Positions 33,367-40,451 of a stretch of DNA of 64,000 bases are shown here, piece by piece. The stretch is taken from positions 62,001 to 126,000 of the forward strand of contig CAVUQC010000002.1 in assembly GCA_963743575.1 (NCBI GenBank), in the 5' to 3' direction. The notes beneath the pieces are model-generated. The model was not told where the DNA came from. It searched no databases and worked only from the letters and a program-made list of their open reading frames with translations. A program made the position numbers and the translations under genes. This DNA comes from DASUPK01 sp963743575 (GTDB lineage Bacteria; Actinomycetota; Thermoleophilia; Solirubrobacterales; 70-9). The first letter of the stretch is position 1, and every line of letters starts with the position of its first letter.

Positions 33367-34169
33367 TCAGCCGGCCTGACCGGGGCGCCAGCGGCCGGTG
33401 GCAAGCGCATCGACGCCAGCTGGGTCCTAAGCGTGGTATCTGGAACGCGGATCGGCCCGCGCGTCGGGCGATCGAGGTCGCAGGTGACGTAGAGCAGCAT
33501 CGTCACCAACACGGCCGCCAGGAAGACGGCGACCACCCCGCGGCCGAGGATCGCCAGGTAGGCGGCGAGCAGTCCCAGAGCGAGCGCGGCGCCGAGGACC
33601 TCCAGAAACAGGACCGCGTTGGGGACCCGGTTGTTGAGGGCCGCGATGCGAGTCCCCTGGGCGTCGATCATCTCATTTAGCGATTCCTCGTAGAGCCGAG
33701 GTGCGCTCGCGACGGGCTCGACGGCGAGGGCCTGACCGTTCAGGGCCCAGAGCCGGCGCTGGATGCCATCCTCGGTCGCTGCTGCGTCCGCCTCCTGGCT
33801 GCTGCCGGGCACGTAATCGGACAGGCGGATAGCGCTCTCCGCGTAGGAAACGAGAAGCCTGAGCGAGCGGTTGCGCTCGGGCTCGCTCAGGGTCTGTGCG
33901 CGCAGGTAGGTCGTCCCGATCGCGTTCGCCTCGTCGACGATCGCCTGCCGCCGGTCCTCGTACCGGGAGACGGCGAGCGAGAGGCCGAAGGCAAGTATCA
34001 GCCCCACGACGCCGAGCAGCGCGGCCTGCAGGACCCCGAACGGCTCGCTGAGGCTTTCCGAGAGATGCCGGACGCGGCGTCCCAGAAATGCGCCCAGAGC
34101 GGTGCAGCCGAGGACGACTACCGCGAGCAACAACGCGAGCTCGAAGCTGCTGAGGTCGAAGAAGAAGAT
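33363..34169 (-). CDS. DUF4239-family (bestrophin-like) membrane protein, start uncertain
   Basis: A protein of roughly 268 residues with two helices at the N-terminus (ALLLAVVVLGCTALGAFLG and LLGVVGLILAFGLSLAVS), a ~120-residue soluble middle and two helices near the C-terminus (FLEVLGAALALGLLAAYLAIL, VFLAAVLVTMLLYVT), typical of DUF4239. The frame has no ATG or GTG close to the first helix; tandem TTG codons at 34133 and 34130 cut into it. A TAGCGT box (34180-34185, minus strand) lies 10 nt before an ATC at 34169, used here as provisional start. The frame is open further upstream but there it is antisense to the divergent kinase gene. Confidence 0.6.
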   Translation of the reverse strand: MFFFDLSSFELALLLAVVVLGCTALGAFLGRRVRHLSESLSEPFGVLQAALLGVVGLILAFGLSLAVSRYEDRRQAIVDEANAIGTTYLRAQTLSEPERNRSLRLLVSYAESAIRLSDYVPGSSQEADAAATEDGIQRRLWALNGQALAVEPVASAPRLYEESLNEMIDAQGTRIAALNNRVPNAVLFLEVLGAALALGLLAAYLAILGRGVVAVFLAAVLVTMLLYVTCDLDRPTRGPIRVPDTTLRTQLASMRLPPAAGAPVRPAD

Positions 34170-34201
34170 GAGGTGCCGGACGCTAAGCCGCTGTCCGGAC
34201 G

Positions 34202-34207
34202 TAGGCT
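34202..34207 (+). promoter_or_regulatory. -10 box (TAGGCT) of the phosphotransferase gene
   Basis: TAGGCT ends 6 nt before ATG 34214; no ribosome binding site precedes the ATG. Confidence 0.5.
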
Positions 34208-34213
34208 CCTCGC

Positions 34214-35167
34214 ATGGAGGAGCTTGTTGACGGCGTTCGGGCGGTCCTCTCCGGCCACGGCGAGCTGACGCTGACGGCGGTTCCCGGTGGGGCGTCCCGC
34301 GAGACCTGGCTGGTGGAGGGAGAGCAGGGCCAGTGGATCCTGCGGCGTGACCCCGAAGGCTCGGTCTCACTCGTTCCGATCGCCGAGGAGTTCGCGCTGC
34401 TCGGCCTCGCGCGCGAGGCCGAGGTGCCCGTCCCCGAGCCACTCGCGCTGGAGCCTGCTGGAGGGAAGTTCGGATCTGCCGGGATGCTGATGTCGTTCGT
34501 CGCCGGGACCTCGGTTGCACCACGGATTCTTCGCAAGCCGGAGTTCGAGCTGGCCCGCGCGAGGCTCCCGTCGCAGCTCGCCGAGGCGCTCGCCCGCATC
34601 CATTCCATCGATCCGGCCGCGCTTGACGGAGTCCTGCCCGATACGGGCCCGGATCCTGCTCTCACTCAGATCGAGGAGTGGCAGCGCCAACTCGACGCGA
34701 TCGGCGAGCCGCTGCCGGCCGTGGAGCTTGGGCTCCGCTGGCTGCGGGCCAACGCCCCGGAGCCCGCGGATCCCCGCGTGGTCCACGGCGATTTCCGGCT
34801 GGGCAACTTCATCGTGGACGAGGACGGCCTGGCGGCGGTGATCGACTGGGAGCTGGCTCATCTCGGCGATCCGGCCGAGGACATCGGCTGGCTCTGCATC
34901 CGCTCCTGGCGGTTCGGCAATGACGACAACGCCGTGGCGGGCGTCGGTGGCATCGACGAATTCATCGCCGCCTACGAGGCGGCGGGAGGCTCGCCGGTCG
35001 ACCGAGACCGGGTGCGCTACTGGGAGGCCTTCGGCAACGTCAAGTGGGCCGTGATCTGCGCCCGCCAGGCTCACGATCACCTGACCGGCGTGCGCCGCAG
35101 CCACGAGCTGGCTTCACTCGGTCGCCGCATCTGCGAGCCTGAATGGGATCTACTGCAGCTGATCTGA
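34214..35167 (+). CDS. Aminoglycoside-phosphotransferase-fold kinase, ACAD10/11-like
   Basis: A 317-residue small-molecule kinase: VVHGDFRLGNFIVDEDGLAAVIDWELAHLGDPAEDIGWL contains the catalytic HGD..N and IDWE (metal Asp) motifs. The wording of this block matches the kinase domain found in ACAD10/11-type acyl-CoA metabolism proteins rather than antibiotic-resistance enzymes. The downstream DUF6285 gene overlaps by 1 nt; this pair normally accompanies acyl-CoA dehydrogenases. The substrate is probably a 4-hydroxy acid or acyl-CoA intermediate (inference from family). Confidence 0.8.
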   Translation: MEELVDGVRAVLSGHGELTLTAVPGGASRETWLVEGEQGQWILRRDPEGSVSLVPIAEEFALLGLAREAEVPVPEPLALEPAGGKFGSAGMLMSFVAGTSVAPRILRKPEFELARARLPSQLAEALARIHSIDPAALDGVLPDTGPDPALTQIEEWQRQLDAIGEPLPAVELGLRWLRANAPEPADPRVVHGDFRLGNFIVDEDGLAAVIDWELAHLGDPAEDIGWLCIRSWRFGNDDNAVAGVGGIDEFIAAYEAAGGSPVDRDRVRYWEAFGNVKWAVICARQAHDHLTGVRRSHELASLGRRICEPEWDLLQLI

Positions 35168-35529
35168 TGCAGGACACGCCCACAGCGCCGGAGTTGCTCG
35201 ACGCCGTCACCGAGTACCTGTTCGGTGAGCTGCGGCCAGAGGTGCGGCGCGAGCAGCGCTTCAAGGTGCTGGTGGCGGCCAATGTCTGTGCGGTCGTGGC
35301 GCGCGAGATCCGGGCCGGGGATCAGCTGGACGAGGCCGACCGGGCACTGTTCAGCGAGATGCTCGGCGAGGAGGCGACCGACGCCCACGCCGCAGCCGCG
35401 GAGCTCTCACGCCGGCTCAGGGCGGGTGAGCTGGATGACCGCATCGAGGAGCTCACGCCGCGGCTCGAGGAGCACGTCCGGCGCAAGCTGGAGATCGCGC
35501 GACCCGGCTACTCCGATGGCGGTCCATGA
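35167..35529 (+). CDS. DUF6285-like protein
   Basis: A 120-residue alpha-helical protein: LLDAVTEYLFGELRPEVRREQRFKVLVAANVCAVVAREIR matches the conserved N-terminal pattern of small proteins encoded beside ACAD10-like kinases. No catalytic motif is visible. ATG 35167 shares its A with the stop of the kinase gene, so the two are translated together; a partner or chaperone role is likely but unproven. Confidence 0.6.
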   Translation: MQDTPTAPELLDAVTEYLFGELRPEVRREQRFKVLVAANVCAVVAREIRAGDQLDEADRALFSEMLGEEATDAHAAAAELSRRLRAGELDDRIEELTPRLEEHVRRKLEIARPGYSDGGP

Positions 35530-35626
35530 GTTTGCGCGCAACTCTCCCCGGGGGGTGGGTTGAAGCCTGTGAGTCGTAGTGGCATGCACGCTAGTGCGAG
35601 CCAGACGAAGCAACCCAGAGGGAGTG

Positions 35627-36076
35627 ATGAAGATGATGCGACGCCTCAAGAGGCACCTTTCGCCGGGGCTCGTCCTCGGCCTGATCGCGCTCGTCGTCGC
35701 GGTGGGCGGCAGCTCGTTCGCGATCGCACAGACCAGCAAGCAGGAGACGCTGAGGACGCGGTTCGGCGGGGCCACCCAACTGGTGGTCCAGAAAGTGAAC
35801 CTGCTGCCGCAGACGACCAACAACGGCATCTCCGACCACACCGTGACCTGCCCATCGAGTTCGAAGCTGGGTCCCGGCGTGGCGATCGGCGGCGGAGTTA
35901 TCGACACGCGGCCGCCCGACGGCAGCAGGAACATGGGTCCGCTCAGCCAGAAGACTGACGGCCCGAAGGGCACGAGCGCCTGGCTGTTCGAGTTCGACAA
36001 CGACACGAACAACGCCCTGCCGGTCGAGCTGCGTGTGCTCTGCACCTACAGCAAGCTGAACACGAAGCGCGGCTAG
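35627..36076 (+). CDS. Secreted protein with the SP-hydrophobic N-terminal module (paralog 1)
   Basis: A 149-residue exported protein of unknown function. MKMMRRLKRHLSPGLVLGLIALVVAVGGSSFAIA is an Arg-rich n-region followed by SP and a hydrophobic stretch ending in GG, the same layout as the proteins at 47371, 47976 and 51671. The mature part has two Cys (HTVTCPSS and RVLCTYS, probably a disulfide) around a beta-rich segment. GAGGGAG before ATG 35627 sets the start. The upstream 97 nt (35530-35626) hold GGGTTGAAGC/GAAGCAACCC, a loose inverted repeat. Confidence 0.65.
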   Translation: MKMMRRLKRHLSPGLVLGLIALVVAVGGSSFAIAQTSKQETLRTRFGGATQLVVQKVNLLPQTTNNGISDHTVTCPSSSKLGPGVAIGGGVIDTRPPDGSRNMGPLSQKTDGPKGTSAWLFEFDNDTNNALPVELRVLCTYSKLNTKRG

Positions 36077-36092
36077 CTCAGCGGCTCGCGAG

Positions 36093-36150
36093 CCTGTGTC
36101 CTGAGACCACAGGTTGAGGAGGCGGCTCTCTCTCGGAGGGGGCCGCTTCC
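36093..36150. terminator. Bidirectional terminator-like double hairpin
   Basis: Two hairpins lie between convergent genes: CCTGTG-N9-CACAGG (36093-36113) and GGAGGCGGC paired with GGCCGCTTCC (36118-36150). There is no clear U tract on either strand, as is common in GC-rich genomes, so function as a terminator is inferred from position. Confidence 0.5.
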
Positions 36151-36163
36151 GCTTCCCCGGCGC

Positions 36164-37018
36164 TCAGAGCCCGGTCTCGTGGGACCCGGCTCGTCCCGCG
36201 TCCGTCTTCTCATAGAAGCGCCGGAGCAGCTTGGAAGTCTCCTCCGGATCGGCGCAGCTGTAGGCGTTCCAAGCCTCGTTGCGAAGCTGCTCGTCGAGCG
36301 TCTTGCCGACCGTGTCGAGGATGGTCTGCTTGGCCGAGCGCACCGCGCGCTGGGAGTTCCGGAGGATCTGGCGGGCAACCGTCTCCGCCTCGGCCATCAG
36401 TCGCTGGTGCGGGACGACCTTCGAGACGAGGTTGCACTGCATGGCCCGCTGGGCATCGATCGGCTCCGCGGTCAGCAGCATCTCGAGGGCGATCCCGGTG
36501 CCGCAGGTGTTGACCAGGCGCACGATGCCGCCATCGCCGTGATGGAATCCCCGGCGGGCCTCGAAGGAGCCGAACATCGCGCGGTCGGATGCGATCCGGA
36601 TGTCGCAGGCGAGCGCGGTCTCGAGACCGCCGGCCAGCGCCCAGCCGTTGATCGCGCCGACGATCGGCTTGTAGATCCGATGCATCCCGCGCGTGAACCC
36701 GTTCAGTCCGAGCTCCGCGATCTCGCGGATGTCGGTGACGTTGCTCTCGGCGACGATCGGCGGGATGTACTCCTTCAGGTCGGCGCCAGCGCAGAACGCG
36801 TCCCCGGCGCCGGTCAGGATCGCGACGTCAACGGAGTCGTCTTCCGCGAAGTCGGCCCAGGCAGCGATCATCGCGCGGTGCACATCGGGACTGACGGCGT
36901 TCCGCGCCTCGGGCCGGTTGATCGTCACGTAGGCGATCCGGTCTCGCTTCTCGTAGAGGACGACGCCCTCGTCGGCGGAGGGCGGCGGTCCCGGCTGGTC
37001 CGGGTTGTGGTGGGTCAT
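36164..37018 (-). CDS. Enoyl-CoA hydratase/isomerase (crotonase) family protein
   Basis: A 284-residue crotonase-fold protein: VTINRPEARNAVS, AFCAGADLKEYI (first oxyanion-hole peptide) and NGWALAGGLETALACDIRIAS (second). At the second catalytic region the usual PE.. G..P..GG reads FEARRGFHHGDGGIVRL, so the normal Pro is replaced and the acid could be the Glu of FEAR or the Asp of GDGG; the exact reaction is uncertain. GAGGAG 6 nt before ATG 37018 lies in the end of the methyltransferase gene, showing a two-gene unit. Confidence 0.85.
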   Translation of the reverse strand: MTHHNPDQPGPPPSADEGVVLYEKRDRIAYVTINRPEARNAVSPDVHRAMIAAWADFAEDDSVDVAILTGAGDAFCAGADLKEYIPPIVAESNVTDIREIAELGLNGFTRGMHRIYKPIVGAINGWALAGGLETALACDIRIASDRAMFGSFEARRGFHHGDGGIVRLVNTCGTGIALEMLLTAEPIDAQRAMQCNLVSKVVPHQRLMAEAETVARQILRNSQRAVRSAKQTILDTVGKTLDEQLRNEAWNAYSCADPEETSKLLRRFYEKTDAGRAGSHETGL

Positions 37019-37019
37019 C

Positions 37020-37574
37020 TCAGTCTCCTCGCTGGTCGTAGGTGGCCCGGACCACGGCCAGGTCATCCGCCGTCCAGGTGATCTCGCCGCCGCACCACTC
37101 GGCGAGATCCTCGGCGCTGTCGGGGAAATCGAAGCCGGCCTCGATCGGGGTGACCTGCTGATCGGCCTTCACCACGTCGCCGATGACCAGGGCGCGTGAC
37201 TGCTCACGTACGCGGCGGAAGAGCAAATGTTTCTGGTCGTCGGTCAGGTGGTGCACCGAGAGCACCGAGATCACCAGGTCCCACGGGCCATCGGGGAGCG
37301 GGTCCTCCATGCGGGCAAGCTGGACGTCGTCGTACTCCTCGCGTAGCCGGAAGACCATGTTGGAGTCGGAGTCCAGGCCGATCACCCAGGCCTCCGGGTA
37401 GGCCTCGAGTAGCACCCTGGTCGTCTCCCCGGTGCCCATCCCGAGCTCGAGGACGCGGTCGGGAGCGAACGGAATCGCCTCGATGGCCGCACGCTGCAAC
37501 TCGTCGTAGCGCGGGACCTCGGCCCGGATCTCCTCCAGGTAGGTCTCGGGATTCCAGTGGAATTGTGCGCACAC
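37020..37574 (-). CDS. Class I SAM-dependent methyltransferase
   Basis: A 184-residue Rossmann-fold methyltransferase: VLELGMGTGETTRVLL (SAM motif I), VIGLDSDSNMV (motif II acid) and DLVISVLSVHHL (motif IV). The acceptor is unknown. GTG 37574 begins MCAQFHWNPETYLEEI. It is the first gene of a minus-strand pair with the crotonase and is divergent from yceD, only 24 nt away. Confidence 0.82.
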   Translation of the reverse strand: MCAQFHWNPETYLEEIRAEVPRYDELQRAAIEAIPFAPDRVLELGMGTGETTRVLLEAYPEAWVIGLDSDSNMVFRLREEYDDVQLARMEDPLPDGPWDLVISVLSVHHLTDDQKHLLFRRVREQSRALVIGDVVKADQQVTPIEAGFDFPDSAEDLAEWCGGEITWTADDLAVVRATYDQRGD

Positions 37575-37584
37575 GGTCGCTCGC

Positions 37585-37590
37585 TACCCT
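37585..37590 (+). promoter_or_regulatory. -10 box (TACCCT) of yceD
   Basis: TACCCT ends 8 nt before GTG 37599. It favours this start over earlier in-frame codons, which would overlap the divergent methyltransferase gene. Confidence 0.5.
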
Positions 37591-37598
37591 CGAAGCGA

Positions 37599-38123
37599 GT
37601 GTATGCGGAAGGTGGACTCGTCGATCTGGAGCGCCTGGCGCTGTCCTCGGGGCAGGCCCGGTCGCTCGATATCGAGGCCGCGATCGATCCGATCGAGTTG
37701 GGTGGACAGGACTACGAGCCGGCGGGTGGTGGCGTCGACGCCAGGCTCAACATCTCGCGGACCAGCACCGGATACGCGCTGCGCCTTCGCTTCGCAACCG
37801 AGCTGACCGGGCCCTGCGTGCGCTGCCTCGAGCCAGCGTCCACGGAGATCCGGGTCGACGCTCGCGAGGTCGACCAGCCTCCCAGCCGCGACGAGGAGCT
37901 GCGCAGCCCATACGTCACCGACGGCGAGCTTGACGTCGGCCGCTGGGCCAACGACGCCGTCGTCCTGGCCCTGCCCGAGCAGCCCCTCTGCCGCCCGGAC
38001 TGCGCCGGGCTCTGCACCGTCTGCGGCGAGTCCCTGAACGACGTCGATCCGGAGGCCCACCGCCATGAGACCGGCGGCGACCCTCGGATGGCGAAGTTGC
38101 GGGACCTCAAGCTCGACCGTTAG
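37599..38123 (+). CDS. yceD: YceD/DUF177 metal-binding protein
   Basis: A 174-residue member of the YceD family, linked in other bacteria to ribosomal RNA accumulation. It has two Cys pairs, CVRC (residues ~70-73) and CRPDCAGLCTVCGE (~128-141), for zinc, and a beta-rich N-terminal part. YceD usually precedes rpmF directly; here a secreted-protein gene lies between the two. Confidence 0.85.
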   Translation: MYAEGGLVDLERLALSSGQARSLDIEAAIDPIELGGQDYEPAGGGVDARLNISRTSTGYALRLRFATELTGPCVRCLEPASTEIRVDAREVDQPPSRDEELRSPYVTDGELDVGRWANDAVVLALPEQPLCRPDCAGLCTVCGESLNDVDPEAHRHETGGDPRMAKLRDLKLDR

Positions 38124-38161
38124 TGTGACCCGACCGGCAGGGGGCTGAGGGAGGGAGCGAT

Positions 38162-38869
38162 ATGCGAGCGCGGTTCGTGACGGGTGCAGGACTGATCGGA
38201 GTGATCGGGGCGCTGGGTCTCGCGCCGGCAGCCTCCGCGGATACGGCCACGATCGGGGCGGCTGCATCCCCAGGCAGCATCTTCGGGGGAGCTGCAAACT
38301 TCGCCGTCATCCAGCGGATGACCGACCCGGCCTCTCCGTCCTTTGCCGTCCCGCAGGTGCCCGCCGGTGGCGGCGCTTGGAGCGTTACCTCATGGGGCGC
38401 TCTTGGGGGTGCGGGCAACGGCTCGGCCTCGCTCGAGATCTGGCGGCCGACCGGCACACCGGGAGAGCTTCAGCTGATCGCGATCGGGCCGCAGCAGGAC
38501 TTCCCCACTGCTGCCCTGACGACCCACTCGGTGAACATCCCGGTTCAGCCCGGGGACCATCTCGGAGTCCTTAGTGGTTCGGGCACGGGTTTCAGCCCGA
38601 GTTACGGAAACAATCCGCCGGGGGATGAAGCGATCTGGCCCAACATGACGCCCGGCCCAGTGGTGGGTCAGACCATCGGCGCGCCGTCGAGCAATTTCTA
38701 TCCGAATGGGGGTGCTTCGGACGCACGTGCGAACGTGCAGGCGACGGTGACCTCGACTCCCGCAGTCGCCGCAGGGGGGACGACGACGAAGTGCAAAAAG
38801 AAGAAGCACAAGCGCTCTGCTGCGTCCGCCAAGAAGAAGAAGTGCAAGAAGCACAAGAAGAAGAAGTAG
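38162..38869 (+). CDS. Secreted protein with Cys-flanked poly-Lys tail
   Basis: A 235-residue exported protein. A signal peptide (MRARFVTGAGLIGVIGALGLA, cleavage likely after ASA) is followed by a Gly/Ala/Pro-rich, probably beta-sandwich domain with no recognised family and no Cys. The last ~29 residues are KCKKKKHKRSAASAKKKKCK followed by more Lys: two Cys set in Lys runs around a central AASA. The delta-60 protein at 23703 ends almost identically though the bodies are unrelated. GGGAGGGAG before the ATG is a strong ribosome binding site. Placed between yceD and rpmF. Confidence 0.7.
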   Translation: MRARFVTGAGLIGVIGALGLAPAASADTATIGAAASPGSIFGGAANFAVIQRMTDPASPSFAVPQVPAGGGAWSVTSWGALGGAGNGSASLEIWRPTGTPGELQLIAIGPQQDFPTAALTTHSVNIPVQPGDHLGVLSGSGTGFSPSYGNNPPGDEAIWPNMTPGPVVGQTIGAPSSNFYPNGGASDARANVQATVTSTPAVAAGGTTTKCKKKKHKRSAASAKKKKCKKHKKKK

Positions 38870-38873
38870 GGGC

Positions 38874-38902
38874 GGCGGCGTAGCGGTCGCTACCATGCCG
38901 CC
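38874..38902 (+). promoter_or_regulatory. Hairpin and -10 box (TACCAT) before rpmF
   Basis: GGCGGC-GTAGCG-GT-CGCTAC-CAT-GCCGCC forms a nearly perfect stem. The right arm contains TACCAT (38891-38896), 9 nt before ATG 38906. As DNA the same bases can be a promoter for rpmF-plsX; as RNA from the upstream gene they could be a terminator hairpin. Confidence 0.45.
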
Positions 38903-38905
38903 CTC

Positions 38906-39124
38906 ATGGCGGTCCCCAAGAAGAGACAGTCCCGCACCCGCCGCGACAAGCGGCGCGCCCAGCACAAGGCCGCGACACCGCGGCTGAACGAGTGCCCCCG
39001 CTGTCATAGCCCGCGCCTGCCGCACCGCGTCTGCCCGACCTGCGGCACCTACGCCGGGCGCGAGGTCATCCGCCACGAGGCCCCCGAGGCCGGATCCCCG
39101 GCCCAGCCTTCTCCGCAGGACTAG
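38906..39124 (+). CDS. rpmF: 50S ribosomal protein L32
   Basis: A 72-residue ribosomal protein: MAVPKKRQSRTRRDKRRAQH is the L32 N-terminus, and CPRC / CPTC form the zinc site. The C-terminal ~15 residues (EAGSPAQPSPQD) are an extra tail. plsX starts immediately after the stop, the widespread rpmF-plsX linkage. Confidence 0.95.
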   Translation: MAVPKKRQSRTRRDKRRAQHKAATPRLNECPRCHSPRLPHRVCPTCGTYAGREVIRHEAPEAGSPAQPSPQD

Positions 39125-40153
39125 ATGCCTGACCGGGCGGCGGTCGCCCTCGATGGCTACGGGACGGACTCCGGCCCAGAGGTCGTCGTCGAGGGAGCGC
39201 GGCTGGCGGCCGCCGACGGCATTCCCGTTCGCATCTTCGGTCCGAGCTCGCTGAACGTCCCCGAAGGGGTCGAGCTCGACCCGACCGCCGACTGGATCGG
39301 CAACGAGGCCGAGCCGGTCGCGGCGGTGCGATCCACCCCCGAGGCTTCCATCGTCCGTGGCGCCGCCGCCGTCGCCGAGGGACGCTGCAGCGCGCTGGTG
39401 AGCGCAGGGTCCACCGGAGCGACGATGACCGCCGCCCTGTTCGCCCTGAAGCGCGCCCAGGGCGTTCACCGGCCGGCTCTCGCGGCTCAGATCCCGGTGC
39501 CCGGCTCAGAAGGAAAGCCCCTGGTCTTCCTCGACGCGGGCGCCAACATCGACGTCCGCCCACAGCACCTGATCCAGTTCGCATTCCTGGGCTCCGCGTT
39601 CAGCTCAGCGGTGCTCGGGGTGGATGGCCCGCGCGTAGCCCTGCTCTCGGTCGGCGAGGAGCAGAAGAAGGGGCGCGCCGACGTCGTCGAAGCCCATGAG
39701 GCGCTCAGCGAGGCCGAGGGGATCCGCTTCATCGGCAATCTCGAGGGCCGCGACCTGCTCGCGGGAGAGGCCGACGTGATCGTCACCGATGGCTTCACCG
39801 GCAACGTCACGCTGAAGACGCTCGAGGGGACTGCGCGGGCCGTGGCGGATGCGGTCCGGGACGCCGCCCACTCCGGGCCGGTGGCCTCGGCCGGGGGACT
39901 CCTGCTCCGCCCGGCGCTCGGCGGCCTGCGCCGGAGCATGGACCCGAACGCCGTCGGCGGCGCGATCCTGCTCGGGCTGCGGGGGGTGGCCGTGGTCGCC
40001 CACGGCAGCTCGACGCCGGATGGGATCGCGAACGCTGTCCGCCTCGCAGACCGCGCCGTGCGGGAGCGGGCGGTGGAGCGCACGGCCGAGCTCCTGTCGA
40101 CGGCGGGCGCGACGCGAGATTCCCTGCGCGAGACTCCCTCCGAGACCGCCTAG
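39125..40153 (+). CDS. plsX: Phosphate acyltransferase PlsX
   Basis: Converts acyl-ACP to acyl-phosphate, the first step of phospholipid synthesis by the PlsX/PlsY route. The 342-residue protein has VALDGYGTDSGPEVVVEGA (family: AMGGD..P), VSAGSTGATMTAALFALKR, FLDAGANID and GFTGNVTLKTLEG. The N-terminal DGYGTD differs from the common DAMGGD, but the Asp residues remain. acpP follows 22 nt downstream. Confidence 0.93.
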   Translation: MPDRAAVALDGYGTDSGPEVVVEGARLAAADGIPVRIFGPSSLNVPEGVELDPTADWIGNEAEPVAAVRSTPEASIVRGAAAVAEGRCSALVSAGSTGATMTAALFALKRAQGVHRPALAAQIPVPGSEGKPLVFLDAGANIDVRPQHLIQFAFLGSAFSSAVLGVDGPRVALLSVGEEQKKGRADVVEAHEALSEAEGIRFIGNLEGRDLLAGEADVIVTDGFTGNVTLKTLEGTARAVADAVRDAAHSGPVASAGGLLLRPALGGLRRSMDPNAVGGAILLGLRGVAVVAHGSSTPDGIANAVRLADRAVRERAVERTAELLSTAGATRDSLRETPSETA

Positions 40154-40161
40154 CGATACGC

Positions 40162-40167
40162 GATAAT
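40162..40167 (+). promoter_or_regulatory. -10 box (GATAAT) of acpP
   Basis: GATAAT ends 8 nt before ATG 40176, in a locally AT-rich patch unusual for this sequence. Confidence 0.45.
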
Positions 40168-40175
40168 CAAACGGC

Positions 40176-40424
40176 ATGGAACGTGAAGAGGTGATGACGC
40201 TCGTCCGCAACCACCTGAGCACCGAGCTCGAGGTGGCGCCGGAGAAGATCCAGCCCGAGACCAGGTTCCGGGAGGATCTCGACGCGGACTCGCTCGACCT
40301 GTACGAGCTCGTCATGGAGCTCGAGGATCGCTACGGGATCCGGGTCAGCGAGGAGGAGGCGTCGAACATCGGGACCGTGGGCGACGCGGTCGACTTCGTC
40401 TGCGCCCGCGTGCCGGCGACCTAG
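40176..40424 (+). CDS. acpP: Acyl carrier protein
   Basis: An acidic 82-residue carrier of fatty acid synthesis; DADSLDLYELVMELEDRYG holds the Ser (DSL) that receives 4'-phosphopantetheine. Placed between plsX and rnc as in many bacteria. coaD in this window makes part of the precursor of its prosthetic group. Confidence 0.94.
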   Translation: MEREEVMTLVRNHLSTELEVAPEKIQPETRFREDLDADSLDLYELVMELEDRYGIRVSEEEASNIGTVGDAVDFVCARVPAT

Positions 40425-40451
40425 ATCCGGGGGAGCGAGCGAGCTGATCCG

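Noticed and set aside
34214..35167. Aminoglycoside resistance gene
   Set aside because: The fold is shared, but the HGDFRLGNF and IDWELAHLGDPAEDIGWL blocks and the DUF6285 neighbour match ACAD10-like metabolic kinases.
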